A DNA stretch of 64,000 nt, taken from Macrotrachela quadricornifera. Lineage: Eukaryota > Rotifera > Eurotatoria > Philodinida > Philodinidae. The position numbers were made by a program, and so were the translations under genes. Below the pieces are notes generated by a model. It ran no database searches and was not told the origin of the DNA. It was given only the letters and a program-made list of their open reading frames with translations. The stretch spans positions 716,276 through 780,275 of the forward strand of contig JAJEKB010021753.1 in assembly GCA_022393335.1 (NCBI GenBank), written 5' to 3'. Shown here piece by piece: positions 33,849-45,922 of this stretch. Positions within the stretch are counted from its first letter, which is position 1. Each line of letters opens with the position of its first letter.

Positions 33849-34828
33849 ATTCTTCTACCAGAATAATTGTATTGTTTTTGAAAAATTATCGCTCTGATTT
33901 TCTTCTGTTTATCTCTAACGTTTCTACTTTTTCAACCGAAGTTTATTGATTCTCTGAAAAGCACAAAAGAGACTATGTAATCCGACATCAACTTTCCAAT
34001 TTATCTTATTAGTGTTTTATCAGAGACTATACTTAAGATTGAGCCAACATTGAAAGAGAAACATCTAGCAATGAGCTATCTAGTAAATTAACTTTTTTTC
34101 ACGCGAAAAAGACTCCATATATTCACCTTTGGAAAACTTTATTGATATAAACGACTATGGCATGAAATCTCCTCTTAAAGATTTTAAAATCATAATCAAA
34201 AAATAGAAAAACGAGTGTTTTTCAAAGTCGTTCCCTTTAAATAATAGTAAATCATCTAATTGACATACCGGCATCCGCTGGTTTTCACTAGTTTGAAATG
34301 TTTTTTGAATCAGACTGGTTCGGGAATTCTCCACCGGTCACAACTCTCTTTTATTCCATTAGTCCGTCAGGCAAAGATATGAGAAAATGTGACTTACAGA
34401 TAGATACATCATAAAAAATCTGAAAGAAAAAAAAATCATCAATAATGTTTTTGAGAGTAAGGACATTACAAATAAATATATTTTCATCTGTATTATCGAA
34501 CATGTCTATGAAATCAAAAGGATTACTCTTTTAACTCGTTCAAATCTGTTCAAATCTGTTCAAATCTTTCATGAGTTGATAGTTATAACTCAGGTTGAAG
34601 GTTATAACTTGGGTTAAAGGTTATAACTCAGGTTGAAGGTTATAACTATGGTTGAAGGTTATAACTTGGGTTGAAGGTTATAACCAGGGTTAAAGGTTAT
34701 AACTCGGGTTGAAGGTTATAACCATGGTTGAAAGTTATAACTCGAGTTATAACCATTTTAACTTTTTCTGATTTTCTCAACTTTTAACTTTTTCAAAAAA
34801 CAGTTTTAACTCCCACACTGAAAAAAGG

Positions 34829-37227
34829 ACTCTTAGAAGCGCACAAATTACACTTAGGCAAATCCCTATTCATTAATGATCTTTTCTATTGCAACACATT
34901 TGTCATAAACAGCACTGGCTATGGGAAAAGGACAAAAATATTAGATCTTGACTACCTTCTCAGAATGCAAAGGATAAAGGAGATGATTGGAAATCATTAA
35001 ATGTTTTTAAGCTGATGGATAAATTGTATTCAAGGACATTCCAAATAAATGAGTAGTCGCTATGGCTTCCACTCTATCTCTTTAATATATGAGATCGATC
35101 AACCATTATGTTAGTTTTATTTGTTTATTTATCTTTGTTTTTATTTTCATTTTATTCTTATTTTTCCTTTCTTTTTTCTATTCTTTTTCTTTGACAGATT
35201 GTTTTATATTGTAAACGTCTTCGAGGACGTCACAAATATCCACACACTCAAAAAAATCGCCTCATATTGACATAGAACATATGCATACATACATAATTAC
35301 ATACACACATTCGACATATGCATATATACATAATTACATACATAATTACATACACACATTCGACATATGCATACATGCATAATTACATACATTCGACATA
35401 TGCACATACTCATCCATCCATCCTTATACATGTATATAATTACATACATACATCCAACATATGCATACATACATTCACAAACATACGTCTATTCACACAT
35501 CGATGGATTCATGTAGGTTGACTACATTATTTTTGGTAGTTTTGTTTAGTTTTCTGTAGTTATATAAGATATCAGAAATTTCTTGTTTTAATGAGATTGG
35601 ATAAATCATCGATTATTCTACCGAATTACAGTTTGCGTTTTGTCCAAAAGTTTGATAAATTTCCATAAATCGATTTTTTTTCGCTAAAATTTTCAGACCA
35701 TTTCTCAGATAATTTTGTTTTAATATAAGTTAATCTTGGTGATATTTTGAGAAATTTTTCGTGAGATGTTTTTTGTATGCAGTTTTCGGTTTTTACATTA
35801 CGAAATTTTAATTGCTCAAACATTCAAACTTTTTTTTGTTTCGATATATAGTCAAATAGAGCATTGATTTTCCCATCGCTTTAGGTAATTTTAATCAGAT
35901 ATATGTCGACTCGTACAAATGAATATCTATGAAAAGTAATATAACCTTGGCTTTTCATAAATACGAATAGGGATCAAATTTTAACAATAAGATTCAATTT
36001 TCTTCTCAATTTAGAATAGGATCTGCTTATTATTTCCGATAGGTTTAGGCTTCATGAAATTTATGAAATTTTTAGAGAATATGCAAAATAAATAAAATGA
36101 AAATCATATGGTTTGATAGAGTAATTGATGCTCTATCCAACTATATCAAACCAAGAAACTTCTGACATTTTGTATAAACACATTCAACTAAAAATAGCTA
36201 TCAATAGTAACATAATCAATCTATACACCATTGCATGTACGTCTATATATATGTGCTTACATATAGGTAGTCATAAGAGCATCAAAACACTTATCGTTCT
36301 TCATATTTCTCGGTTTACACAGAATAGCAAAAGGTAAAATATTTTCTTCTAGTTAGCACTTATTCTCATTTTATATCAAGATCCCTTTACTAAATTAGTA
36401 ATTTAGATTAGTAACTACAAGCTTGAATAATTTTCTATGATGTGTTTTGTTGTTGCTGGGTAAAAAAGAGAAATACGGGGAAGGAAAAGCAGGTGTCCAG
36501 ACATATTTTTGACTATCTATATATATAGAGTGTGTCACCATTAATAATACGATAAAATTTTTAACATGTTTATTCTGTTTTAATTGAATAAACTGATTCT
36601 TTTATCGGTGATAAACAATCATTCAAAGTTCTTTTTCATACAAAAACATTGACAAAAATATATCATGGCTTATTACTATTAGCTTCAATAAATAAATGTG
36701 ACGTAGTACAGATTTTGAGACAAGGTCGTGTACAATATGTGTTTTCGAAGCCACTATTGACAAGAAAATCATTATAAATTCACCATATTACATCTAATTA
36801 GTCATTATTTTCCAAATTATAGAGAAACGACCCTAGTTTAATTGACTTTGAATAAAACAAAATGTGTTACAAGTTTTAATTTTCATTTAAATTCATCACT
36901 TATTTTTGTCAATGGTTTTCTTATACAAAAACGCCTTGGAACGATTCTCTATCAGAAATAAAGAGCGGAAATATTCAATATATTTATAGTATAGTTATTT
37001 ATGATTCGCTCTGTAACTACATACATCGATAACTAAAGCGTAAACAATTCAAATTTTAATTAAGATTTTTTTTTTATCTATTTATACATGGCTGCGCAGT
37101 GCACGACGAGTTAAGTAAAAATGTGCTTTAATCTTCTTCAAGTCTTTCTAAGATTTGAAATTTCGAAATTTTGGATAATTCGAAATATATAAAATATATA
37201 TAATTTTGAAAAATTTGATTTTCTCTT
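34829..37227. other. Intergenic DNA with a simple-repeat stretch
   Basis: No gene seen. An ATAC/ACAT-rich run with repeated CATTCGACATATGCATA units lies at about 35280-35500. The remainder is AT-rich and shows no border signals. Confidence 0.5.
35280..35500. repeat. CATA microsatellite with CATTCGACATATGCA higher-order unit
   Basis: The (ACAT)n background is interrupted four or five times by CGACATATGCA (or CAACATATGCA), giving a higher-order period of about 50-60 bases. The open frame reading through it is an artefact. Confidence 0.75.
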
Positions 37228-38523
37228 GGTCATTAAAAATAAACTCCAAATTTGGAGCTCACTTACGCATCCGTATTTTACCTATCAATTGGAGTCCATG
37301 TTTTATTTGTTCACACAAGTAGACTCATTAAAGCAACAACTTAATTGGAACCATTGTGTATATCTCAACGCCTGACACTTAATTAATTAGTTTCCGACCA
37401 ATTCTTCTCAGGCTAATTAAAAATTAGCTAATTAGTGCGAATTCATCCGAGCATTCAACTGAAGAACCTCACTTAAGTTGATTAAACAATAATTAGCATT
37501 GATGTGTGGGAGTACTCAACTAATTATCGCTAATTACGTTGACTATCCCAATCCATTAGTCTTAATTATGTTGAGTGATCGTTTAATTAATAAGCATGCG
37601 ATGACACCTACTTCCAACATTTCTACAAATGTCAACACATCTAACCTGTCCCTCTAAGAGGTATTACTACCCATACCGAGCTATAAGATGAGGTTAATCC
37701 TAGGCGCTAAAACTCGCCATCAATGCGATACATCGGAATCCTCCAGGCCTATCCTATAACAATCATTTCAGGCAACGTTTTATATCGACTCTAAATTCTC
37801 TGATAGAGGATATTTCCAGCAAGGATTTAAAACAAATTTAGAATGGATTTAAAATCCTTGCTGAAAATATTCTCTATCAGACGATTTAGAATGGAATTTA
37901 AATCAATTTAAAGTCCTTGCTTGGAAATATCCTCTATTAGAGAATTTAGAATCGATATAAAAGGTTGCCTGAAATGATTGTTACAGAATAGGCCTGGAGG
38001 ATTCCAATGTACCGTATTGATGACAAGTTTTAGCGCCTAGGACTAACCTCATTTTATAGTTCGATTAGGTAGTAATACCTCTTAGAGGGACAGGTCAGAT
38101 GTGTTGACATTTGTAGAAATGTTGGAAGTAGGTGTCATCACATGCTTATATTAATTAAACGATCACTCAACATAATTAGGACTAATGGTTTGGGGTAGTC
38201 AATGTAGTTAGAGTTAATTAGTGGAGTGGTCAGCGTTAATGAGTTTAGTAATTAAGGCAATTAATGCTAATTGATTGAGTACTGGCCTAAATGAGACCTA
38301 ATTAATTGAGTAGTCAGCTTAATTAGCACCAATTAGTGGAGTAGTATTTAATTAGCTAATTTACAGCTCCATAATACGCATCGTCTATTGTTTTAATTAA
38401 TGATTGCCAATATTGTATGTGTAGTATAAAGTATGGAATGTTCTGATTCGGTAAAATGTGGACTGGAAAGAAGTAGGCTCCAAATTTGGAGTTTACGCAG
38501 TTTGGAGCTCACTTTTAATGACC
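37228..38523. repeat. 1.3-kb imperfect palindrome (fold-back element)
   Basis: The outer ends are GGTCATTAAAAATAAACTCC and an inverted near match. Long inner arms pair around a centre near 37860. CTGTCCCTCTAAGAGGTATT (37649) pairs with AATACCTCTTAGAGGGACAG (38073). TAGGCGCTAAAACT (37703) pairs with AGTTTTAGCGCCTAGG (38028). The two ATTAATTA-rich flanks (37370-37600 and 38150-38350) also mirror each other. No coding capacity; a transcript would form one long hairpin. Confidence 0.8.
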
Positions 38524-40322
38524 TTTTCTTCTTTACCTAGATCGAATACTTCAGTGGAACTTTTAGCACAGATACTATAAATAATCAGTTGCGAAATCCA
38601 TTAAGAGAAAATAATTGAAAATATTATAGAAACACAGAACAACTACACATAAAAAATTTACTATTAAAATTATCTTCAACTTAAACATTTCAGTTTTATG
38701 GATTTGTTTCGTTATAAACAGTGGATAAAAAAGCGAGGAAAATCTTTTTTTCTATTGTTCTATTTGTGTGATTCTAGAGGAAAAATCATTCTTCTTTTAT
38801 GATACTGAGTGAATATAAACGAGGACTCAGCTTAACATATATTTGATGAGGAAGATAAGCCAAATTCGACACGTTAATTTTATAGCTAGCTAAGGTGCCG
38901 GACAGCACTGATAAAACACAGTAGATAGTATAGAACTTTGTTTGATTCCCGCTTTCAGATATTAAACGTGAATAGAAATAGATGGAAACGCATAACATAT
39001 ACGTTAATATATTTCCATGAGCTATCATAGTAAGCCATTAAGGCCTCATCCCCCTCAAAAATCGATGTCCCCGTTAAGTACATTCAAATCGCATGAAATT
39101 TTCAAGATACGTTGGAACTGAAGTGGGGAAGGGATGGTAAAATTTTCAGCCTTGTAGCATGACATTTGACAGAGATATGAACCGAACAAGGGTCAAAACT
39201 AGCTCATTTGGCATCCCAAATTTCTCTGTCTAGACTCATTCAATATATTTTATTTTTTTTGCTTAAAAGAGCATCTCAGGAGGAGAATATGATGTTGTCG
39301 TTTTTTTAAATTCTTTTTAGTGAAGAAAGGGGATCACAAGTTCAATGACTCGAAAATTGTGCCAAAATGGGTGTTCATTTACATTAGCGTCTATATACAG
39401 CATGATTACTTTATTTTTGAACATTTTGTTCAGTTCCCCATATTCATGCAAAAAGCTTCGATGTTCGCTGTTTGCGTATGGCTGCATAGAGCATCACTTC
39501 CTCTGCAAAAATACCTAGTTCTTTTACTGCTCATTGTAGAGCTAAGCCAAAAATCGGGTTCAATTCGAAAAGCACTGGATGCAGAATTTTTCCATTTGAT
39601 ATTTGTCAGATCATTTCTGCCGTGTTTTTTATGAATGAAGACTCTTTAAACGAATATAACACGTTTTAATTTTACATAAATGAACATATCTAGGTTCTTT
39701 TTACAGAGCGTGGTATGATTCATTCGACTTGTGGTTTATTTTCTCTGTAAACTTGAATTACTTTGGTAAAAACGGTGTGTCTTCATTTTGTCTCATAGTC
39801 GAGTTTTGACTGTTCTGCAAAGAAATTTTGGTTATTGGAGCGTTTCAATTTCTCTTCAATATATAGCAGAATACAGCGTTGATTCTTCTATCGATTGGTA
39901 TAGTTTCGGACAGATTTTGACTCAATCTTTAGGATAAATCTTTGGGAAAGCTGTTACAAACCTGATTTTTCAAGAATATAAAATGATTTCATACCCTGGC
40001 GCATTACAAATGATTTCTCTTCAATTTCGAGCGTATTTCGTTTAATGGTTTTTGCACGAGAAAGTGTGATGAATCTTTTCCATCTGAATTAGTTTTCAAT
40101 ATTATTCAAGTTCCAGCTGCTGAAATCTGAACGTGCAAAAGTTTTGTGTTAGCCCTTTTCAAAATGTACGCGATTCTTGACTTAGCTCTACAATGAGTAG
40201 TGCAAGAACTATGTATTTTTGTAGAGGAAGTGATGTCCTATGCAGCCATACGAAAACAGGAAATGTCGAAACTTTTTACATAAATATGGAAAATGGGTTG
40301 CTTTTGATTTTTGGTTGTAGAT
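38524..40322. other. Intergenic DNA before the second NHL gene
   Basis: No convincing 5' exon for the downstream NHL gene was found here. The frame 39320-39634 is open and follows a TTTTTAG acceptor-like site but encodes no known domain. The stretch 39040-39240 (CCATTAAGGCCTCATCCCCC onward) looks like an interspersed repeat. Confidence 0.45.
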
Positions 40323-41261
40323 ATGTCAATACTTACCAATTCTGCTCGATGGCAAACAAACGCGGTGACTGTGGCTGGTGGTCACCGTCAGGGGAACGGA
40401 ACACATCAACTCCACTTGCCCGACGGTCTCTTTGTCGATGAAGATCAAACAGTGTACGTCACTGACTGGGGAAACCATCGTATCGTGGCTTGGAAGGCGG
40501 GTGCCACAACAGGTGAAGTGCTGGCAGGTGGAAAGGATCAGGGTGATCGATTGGATCAGTTAAATAATCCAACCGATGTGATCGTAGATCGAGAGACGAA
40601 TAGTCTTCTCATCTGCGATCAAAATAATCGGCGTGTGGTACGCTGGCCTCATCATTCTCATCTCAGTAGCACCACTTCCAAGACTGAGGGTGAGATTGTT
40701 ATTGATAACATCAAGTGTGAAGGGCTCGCTATGAACGATCAGGGTTCTCTCTACGTCAGTGATGCGGAGAAGGATGAAGTGAGACGATATGACAAGGGAG
40801 GAGACAAGAAGGGCATTGTAGTCGCTGGGGGTTATGGATCAGGAAAGGATCTCAATCAATTCAATGGGCCCACTCATCTCTTCGTCGATGCTCAGTCTAC
40901 TCTCTACGTCTCGGACTACAACAACCATCGTGTAATGAAATGGATGAAAGGGGCAACTGAAGGCATTGTCGTGGCTGGTGGAAACGGGGAGGGTACGGAT
41001 GTGACACAGTTGTCACACCCTACAGGAGTGTGGGCGGATGGATGTGGACATTTTTATGTGGCAGATCAGTTGAATCATCGAGTAATGCGTTATGAGGAGG
41101 GAGCGAAAGAAGGAACGATGATTATCGGTGAAAATGGGCAGGGAGCAGCAGCGAATCAATTGAATAGTCCTCGTGGTTTGTTCTTCGATCAGCATGGTCA
41201 TCTCTACGTCATTGATATGGGAAATCATCGAGTTCAGCGTTTCTCTCTCCTGGTTGAATGA
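40323..41261 (+). CDS. NHL-repeat protein, possibly missing a 5' exon
   Basis: This exon encodes about 312 residues with six NHL repeats. Repeated motifs are LYVSDYNNHRV, YVADQLNHRV and LYVIDMGNHRV, separated by GATxGxVVAGG loops. The propeller is complete and ends 41261, and AATAAA follows at 41309. The exon probably begins at 40321, right after GGTTGTAG, and the intron phase (1) is the same as at exon 2 of the NHL gene at 5356. So an upstream exon with a membrane anchor is expected, but I could not find one. If translation starts at ATG 40323, the protein would be soluble. Codon use is visibly richer in G and C than the other NHL gene and the surroundings. The frame is intact. Confidence 0.75.
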   Translation: MSILTNSARWQTNAVTVAGGHRQGNGTHQLHLPDGLFVDEDQTVYVTDWGNHRIVAWKAGATTGEVLAGGKDQGDRLDQLNNPTDVIVDRETNSLLICDQNNRRVVRWPHHSHLSSTTSKTEGEIVIDNIKCEGLAMNDQGSLYVSDAEKDEVRRYDKGGDKKGIVVAGGYGSGKDLNQFNGPTHLFVDAQSTLYVSDYNNHRVMKWMKGATEGIVVAGGNGEGTDVTQLSHPTGVWADGCGHFYVADQLNHRVMRYEEGAKEGTMIIGENGQGAAANQLNSPRGLFFDQHGHLYVIDMGNHRVQRFSLLVE

Positions 41262-41847
41262 CATTGATGTGTGAGTGAGATGTGAATTCGCTTCTTTTCC
41301 ATTGTGAAATAAATGAGATTGAAAAGCTAGATTCGACTTTTCTGTGCTAGCATGCGCGACCAGAGAACGACCTTCGGTGGTGGCGTAGCGAACGGTAACC
41401 ACTATCACGCACAGAGAGACAGATCCATCACTACCAACCAGCATTCGTGATGCACAGTATGGATGGATCCATCCGAGCTCAGTCGTGTGCTACGGTCACC
41501 AAAGATCGTTCATCTGGCTGTTTGGAAAGAGAATCCTAACAGAGTGCATAAAGAATTAAAAAGAAATTAACGCGAAATTATTATTATTATTACGATTATA
41601 AGTAGTAGTCGTAATTAAGTATTCTGGCAGTAACAGTGTTTTTAATAGAAATTAGAAACAGACTGCCAGTCGGTACTTTGAATGTATAATAAAAGTGTGA
41701 TTCGGTACTTTGTTTTTCAAAATAAAGTGCCACACAGTACCAAAGGTGAGAAATGTATCAAGAAAATAAGTCAAAGTTATTAATAATCATATATTTTCGT
41801 CATAAACTGACTCTAGAAAAAAAACAAGTAGTAAAAGAATAAAAAAA

Positions 41848-43535
41848 CAGTGGCGGCGCGAAGAGTTCAGAGCAGGAGGAGATATCTCGCAGAATGGGAG
41901 TAAGCTCAAAAAGTTTTCGCCGCCTTAGGCGGTGACAAAATAAATTTTTTCTGACGGGTTGATTGTTTATTTTTCTCAAATTTTATCCATTATTTTATAT
42001 TTTTAATGATCATGCTATTGGCGGCAACATTATTAGTGATGTTTGGAGTATTTTTTACCTAAAATATTTTGACAAAGTGAAAATTAATGTGAACCGTTAC
42101 CAAAAATTTTTATACTTTAGAAGATAATATGACTGAACCTTACGCTAAATTCTCAAAAATTGAAGAGACTTTTTCATAAAGATGCCAAGTTTTTCGCTTA
42201 TACCTCACCAAAACTTTTTGAATAGAGCCTTCTATTGTTTCTTAACCTCTTTGATTGCCATTAATAGAGTGCTTAGGTAATCATAGAGATCTCCTGCGTT
42301 ATTTGAGGAATTCTCGAAGCTTGAGAAGAATAGAAATGATCTTAATCTCAGATTTTCAACATTTTCCTCGAAAAAAACTGTAAAAGGAGATGTATTTACA
42401 CAAAAATGTGTGATAAGCTCAAAGTTTCGGACGATTGATTAACTTAAAGGGTCGTCTATTGGGCACGATACACCACTGCTTTCCAAAGGCCTTTCAGTAG
42501 AGGTAAAGCCAGCTTTTTATTTTATAGCGAATGTGGAAGAGATTAAACTAGAGCAGAGCTTCTTTAAAATTGGGAAGAAGTTCTATTTCGAAATGCAATT
42601 GAATTCCTTCGAAGTATCATATCAAAAAGACAAATAAAATTGAAGCTGTTCTACATAGATGCATAGCTTATCAAGAATAGGTCAGTCTACATATGGTAAT
42701 GTATACTGATTAGATTTTCTACGTTCTTTATCGATAAATTTCTCAACTAAACATTAGCTGCGTATTTTGATTCAATAAAATGTCCCTTTAAAGTTTTCTA
42801 ACAGTAAGATTATAATTATAATTCTTCATATTTACCGATTTATTATCGAAATTTTGGCTGATCGACGGAAAAAATTTTCTTTTTTGTTGCAAAAGGAAGA
42901 GAATTCAAGTTATTTTTCTCAAAAAACTGAGAAAGTGAGGATCAAGGTATCCCAACTCAAGGAAACTTGCAGTCTAAATCTTTGAAAAATCAGATAAAGC
43001 TGTAATCCTAATTTCCAACAGGAGAAGAAAGGTGTTCTTTTCACCCTACCCGATCGCAGAGCTTTAGAACTCTCGAGTGAAGCTCATTATCTCACAAGAT
43101 CGAAAAAAATCTGAGATCACTGTTTTTTAAAATTCAGGAAAATTAAAGAATACTTTCTTCTAAATTAGAGGAAATATAAGGTCACTTCAAAGCTGAAGAA
43201 AACCTATGGTGATCTTTTCCCAAAATGGATAACAATTTGAGACTATGTTCTTCCAAAGCTGGAGAAAATCTGAGTTCGCTTTCTCTTAAAAATTAAAGAA
43301 ACTCTGAAATCATTTTCGTTCAAATTAGAGAGGATTTCAGATCATTTCTCTCAAAATTGGAAGGAAACTGAGGTATCTTTCTTACCAAACTGACAAAATC
43401 CTAGAGTTATTTTCTTGAAAAATGAGCGAAAATCTGTGATCATTTTTTCCCGAAATGAGAGAAAATTTCAGGGAAATTTCTCCACAGCAGAAGGAGGTAC
43501 TCCTCCTAGCTCTTCCCCCGGTCGCGCCGCCACTG
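41848..43535. mobile_element. hAT-like element, 1.7 kb, non-autonomous
   Basis: The ends are CAGTGGCGGCGCGAA and, inverted, CAGTGGCGGCGCGAC. This is the CAGTGGCGGA-type terminus common in hAT elements. No 8-base duplication is seen; the right flank (AGATCAACAAAGTAGATGAC) is itself duplicated again at about 43718, so the site was rearranged. The interior has no transposase. Its right third is a minisatellite. Confidence 0.7.
42880..43490. repeat. About 47-bp degenerate minisatellite inside the hAT element
   Basis: Units carry GAGAAAATCTGAGATCACTT followed by TCTCAAAATT-like spacers, repeated roughly 12 times with strong divergence. The array stops just before the right terminal repeat. Confidence 0.65.
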
Positions 43536-44103
43536 AGATCAACAAAGTAGATGACCAAAACAATAAACAAGAAATAAATGTAATGAGAAAAAAATGAATT
43601 AAGTAACTTGTTCAACACAAATAAACGAAATTATAGTTCTAAATGTATAATAGAAATTTAAAACAACAACAAAAAAGAATGCTAATACATTCGCTTAATC
43701 TCTAATAAAACAATGGGAAGATCAACAAAGTAGATGACCCAAACGATAAAAAAAGAAATAAATATAGAAAGAAGAAAATAAATTGAATAACTCTCTCAGT
43801 AAAGAACAATATTCTAACTATGAAAAAACTACGACCATCTTTATAATTAGTTGAACACAATAAATCTAAAATGAAAAAGAACTATATTAGTTCCATCTAC
43901 AAGTAAAAATAAACGAAAAGAAGGGAAAAAAGTGATTTATAAACAGTGGGGTAATATAATAAGCAAAGTGCTTTTTTACTTAACAAAGTGCCGTTCTAGT
44001 ACCTTGTTTTTTTTAGTAAAGTGCCAAACAAAGTACTTTTTCAAATTTTCAAGTACCATTGGCACTTTACCTAAGCAGCTGGCACCTGCTATTAAAAACA
44101 TTG

Positions 44104-44710
44104 CGGTCCTACAGCTATACATTTGTATAATGTTTTCTTCTACAATTTTTCATCATTCGAGCCTTCATTTAACAAATAGAATAACAACAATCAATTCAGT
44201 TGCAGAAATTTCTTTTTATATTTTCGTGTTTTCTTTCCTATTTTAGATTTATTTTCGAGATATTTTTACTACAACAAACGATTACAGATACTTTCTCGGA
44301 TGATTATTATTTATTAGCTACAGAAGGACTTTCTTTGAGGAGGCAAAAAAGAGCGACAAACGTGTTTTTTAAAAACTTTTGATACATGTGCTTTCCTGGA
44401 GAATCATTCCAACAATTGAATCCAATCATGACTCTATTGGAATTATCTATAATCCGACGAAATTCTATCGGATTCTGGGTTGTAGACCGACATGTAGATC
44501 CTGCTATCCGAATCCAATTGTACGATTTGACCGACCTCTACTATTGGATAAAATGCTAATTCGCACTCAAATAAAAAAATAGTGTTTGCTCGTTAGATCT
44601 GTCCATACTTTTCGAAAGTTTCTCTGTATGCGCGCCCAACCACTATTGAAAATAGAAAGATATAAAGTAGTCGAAAATATTTTTATTTCTACAGCATTAT
44701 TTTATAGTTT
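44104..44710. other. Spacer, no gene seen
   Basis: AT-rich DNA after the transposon nest. It includes the 3' flank of the minus-strand pseudogene. Short open frames show no signature. Confidence 0.45.
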
Positions 44711-45922
44711 CTATTTTACGAATTTAAGATACTTTCGATATAATCGTAGATGAGGATGATTAAGAGGTAGTCCATACTGTCCAATTTGCACAGCACGTTC
44801 AATAAAAGAGAACGCTTTTGTATAGTTGTCCATATTTTTGTATACTAAACCAATATCGTTATGACATATATCCAGATGAGGATGATTTTGAGGAAGCGTT
44901 TTTTCAAATATTTCAAGTGCTTTTGAATAAAATAATATTGCTTGCTTAAAGTCACCTTGATCATATTGAATTAACCTAAGTTGATAATAAATATGTCTTC
45001 TCTCTTTATCATCAGTTGTTTGTTTTAGTAGAACAAAACAGATTAATTGAGGCTGGTTAAAATGACCTAGTTTAATTAGTAATTCAATGGTTCGATTCAA
45101 TTTTTTATTTGCATGTGAAAATGTTTCTTGACGTATTCCCTCAGTTGTTGATCATTATTTTCTATGATCTTGATTTGACCAATACGAAATCTGGTGTGCA
45201 TGGAGAAAAGAACTTTTTCTTCGTCATTAAAGTAACTAACCTTGCTGATGAGAGCAAAAGGAGTTGATGATCTTTGTTCTTATACTAGTAGAGAGAAAAT
45301 TATTGAAGGCGATAAGTCCATCTTGGCTTTTTTAAAAGTTTTTCGAAATCTACATTTAATAACCTTTGTCCATGATAAACAGTAAATACTTTATCATTTT
45401 TACCATTAAATTTTTGTTGATGGAGTTTTTCAATTTGGTGATGTAAATCAGGAATTAAAAAGCCCATTTTCACAATGGTTTCTGACTCTAAAGTGCATAA
45501 TGCTCCATTGAGCATAGAAAATATCGATGACGGATAAGTATACCACTAGATGGCTAAATCAGAATGATATTCTTTCTCAAACTTATTGATATTGTTGATT
45601 GACATGTTATTTTCACTTCGACAATAATCAATAAAATCATAGATTGATTGTTGACTATATAAGATTTTGAGTAAAATTTTTTTAAATATTTCTGTGTACA
45701 TATAAGATGATTCCAGTTGATCTAAGTTCACGTATCTTGATAATCTTTCTTTGTTTGACCATTGGTAACATCTAACCATATGAGGAAATAATTTTGAACT
45801 ATTCGACAACAAGATTGAATGTTATTTGATTTAACCCCTGCTATCGTCATTGAAGTTTCAATATTTGGTGAATCGAATGTTTGCTCAATCTTGTTACTGT
45901 CATCAATGTTTTTATATATCAT
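44711..45922 (-). pseudogene. Broken ADP-ribosyltransferase-TPR gene
   Basis: On the minus strand the region reads, in order, as an N-terminal segment (45922-45546), a mono-ADP-ribosyltransferase-like segment (about 45545-45120) and a tetratricopeptide segment (45100-44711). The transferase part shows a VYHGQ motif (the R-S-E fold's first strand), an FNNFLSTS motif in a shifted frame, and an EEKVLFSM motif near the catalytic Glu position. The last part has two kinesin-light-chain-type TPRs with NHPHL turns. ART-TPR fusions are numerous in bdelloid genomes. Breaks: a frame change around 45730-45812, an in-frame TAG at 45546-45548 where the family has Trp, frame changes around 45320-45345 and 45240, and another near 45100. 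No splice signals explain them, so it is a pseudogene. The substrate of the intact family is unknown. Confidence 0.7.

Larger units (their letters stand above)
31274..34820. mobile_element. 3.5-kb hAT-type element with long, minisatellite-bearing inverted repeats
   Basis: It begins CAGTGTGGGAGTTAAAAC and ends with a near complement of this. AAAAAAGG flanks it exactly on both sides (31266-31273 and 34821-34828). The inverted repeats run about 450 bases: 31274-31745 pairs with 34378-34820, including a GTTATAACC minisatellite and a unique segment around AACATTATTGATGATTTTTT. The interior holds two further elements and no recognisable transposase; an open frame at 32596-32964 has no known domain. 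Superfamily hAT is inferred from the 8-base duplication and the CAGTG terminus. Confidence 0.82.
41634..44103. mobile_element. Outer element with CARTGTTTTTAATAG ends
   Basis: The left end CAGTGTTTTTAATAG and the inverted right end (CTATTAAAAACATTG) bracket 2.5 kb. Both arms carry clusters of GGTACTTTG and AAAGTGCC words (41690-41750 and 43970-44075). Flanking octamers do not match, so the borders are less certain. A further hAT element lies inside. Confidence 0.5.

Noticed and set aside
33734..33949. Gly/Pro-rich 71-residue frame
   Set aside because: It is produced by GCCCATGGG words at the element's end.
39320..39634. 5' exon of the second NHL gene
   Set aside because: It has no membrane-anchor similarity to exon 1 of the other NHL gene and no matching donor in phase 1.
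41013..41444. 143-residue minus-strand frame over the end of the second NHL gene
   Set aside because: It is antisense to a well-supported propeller and has no domain of its own.
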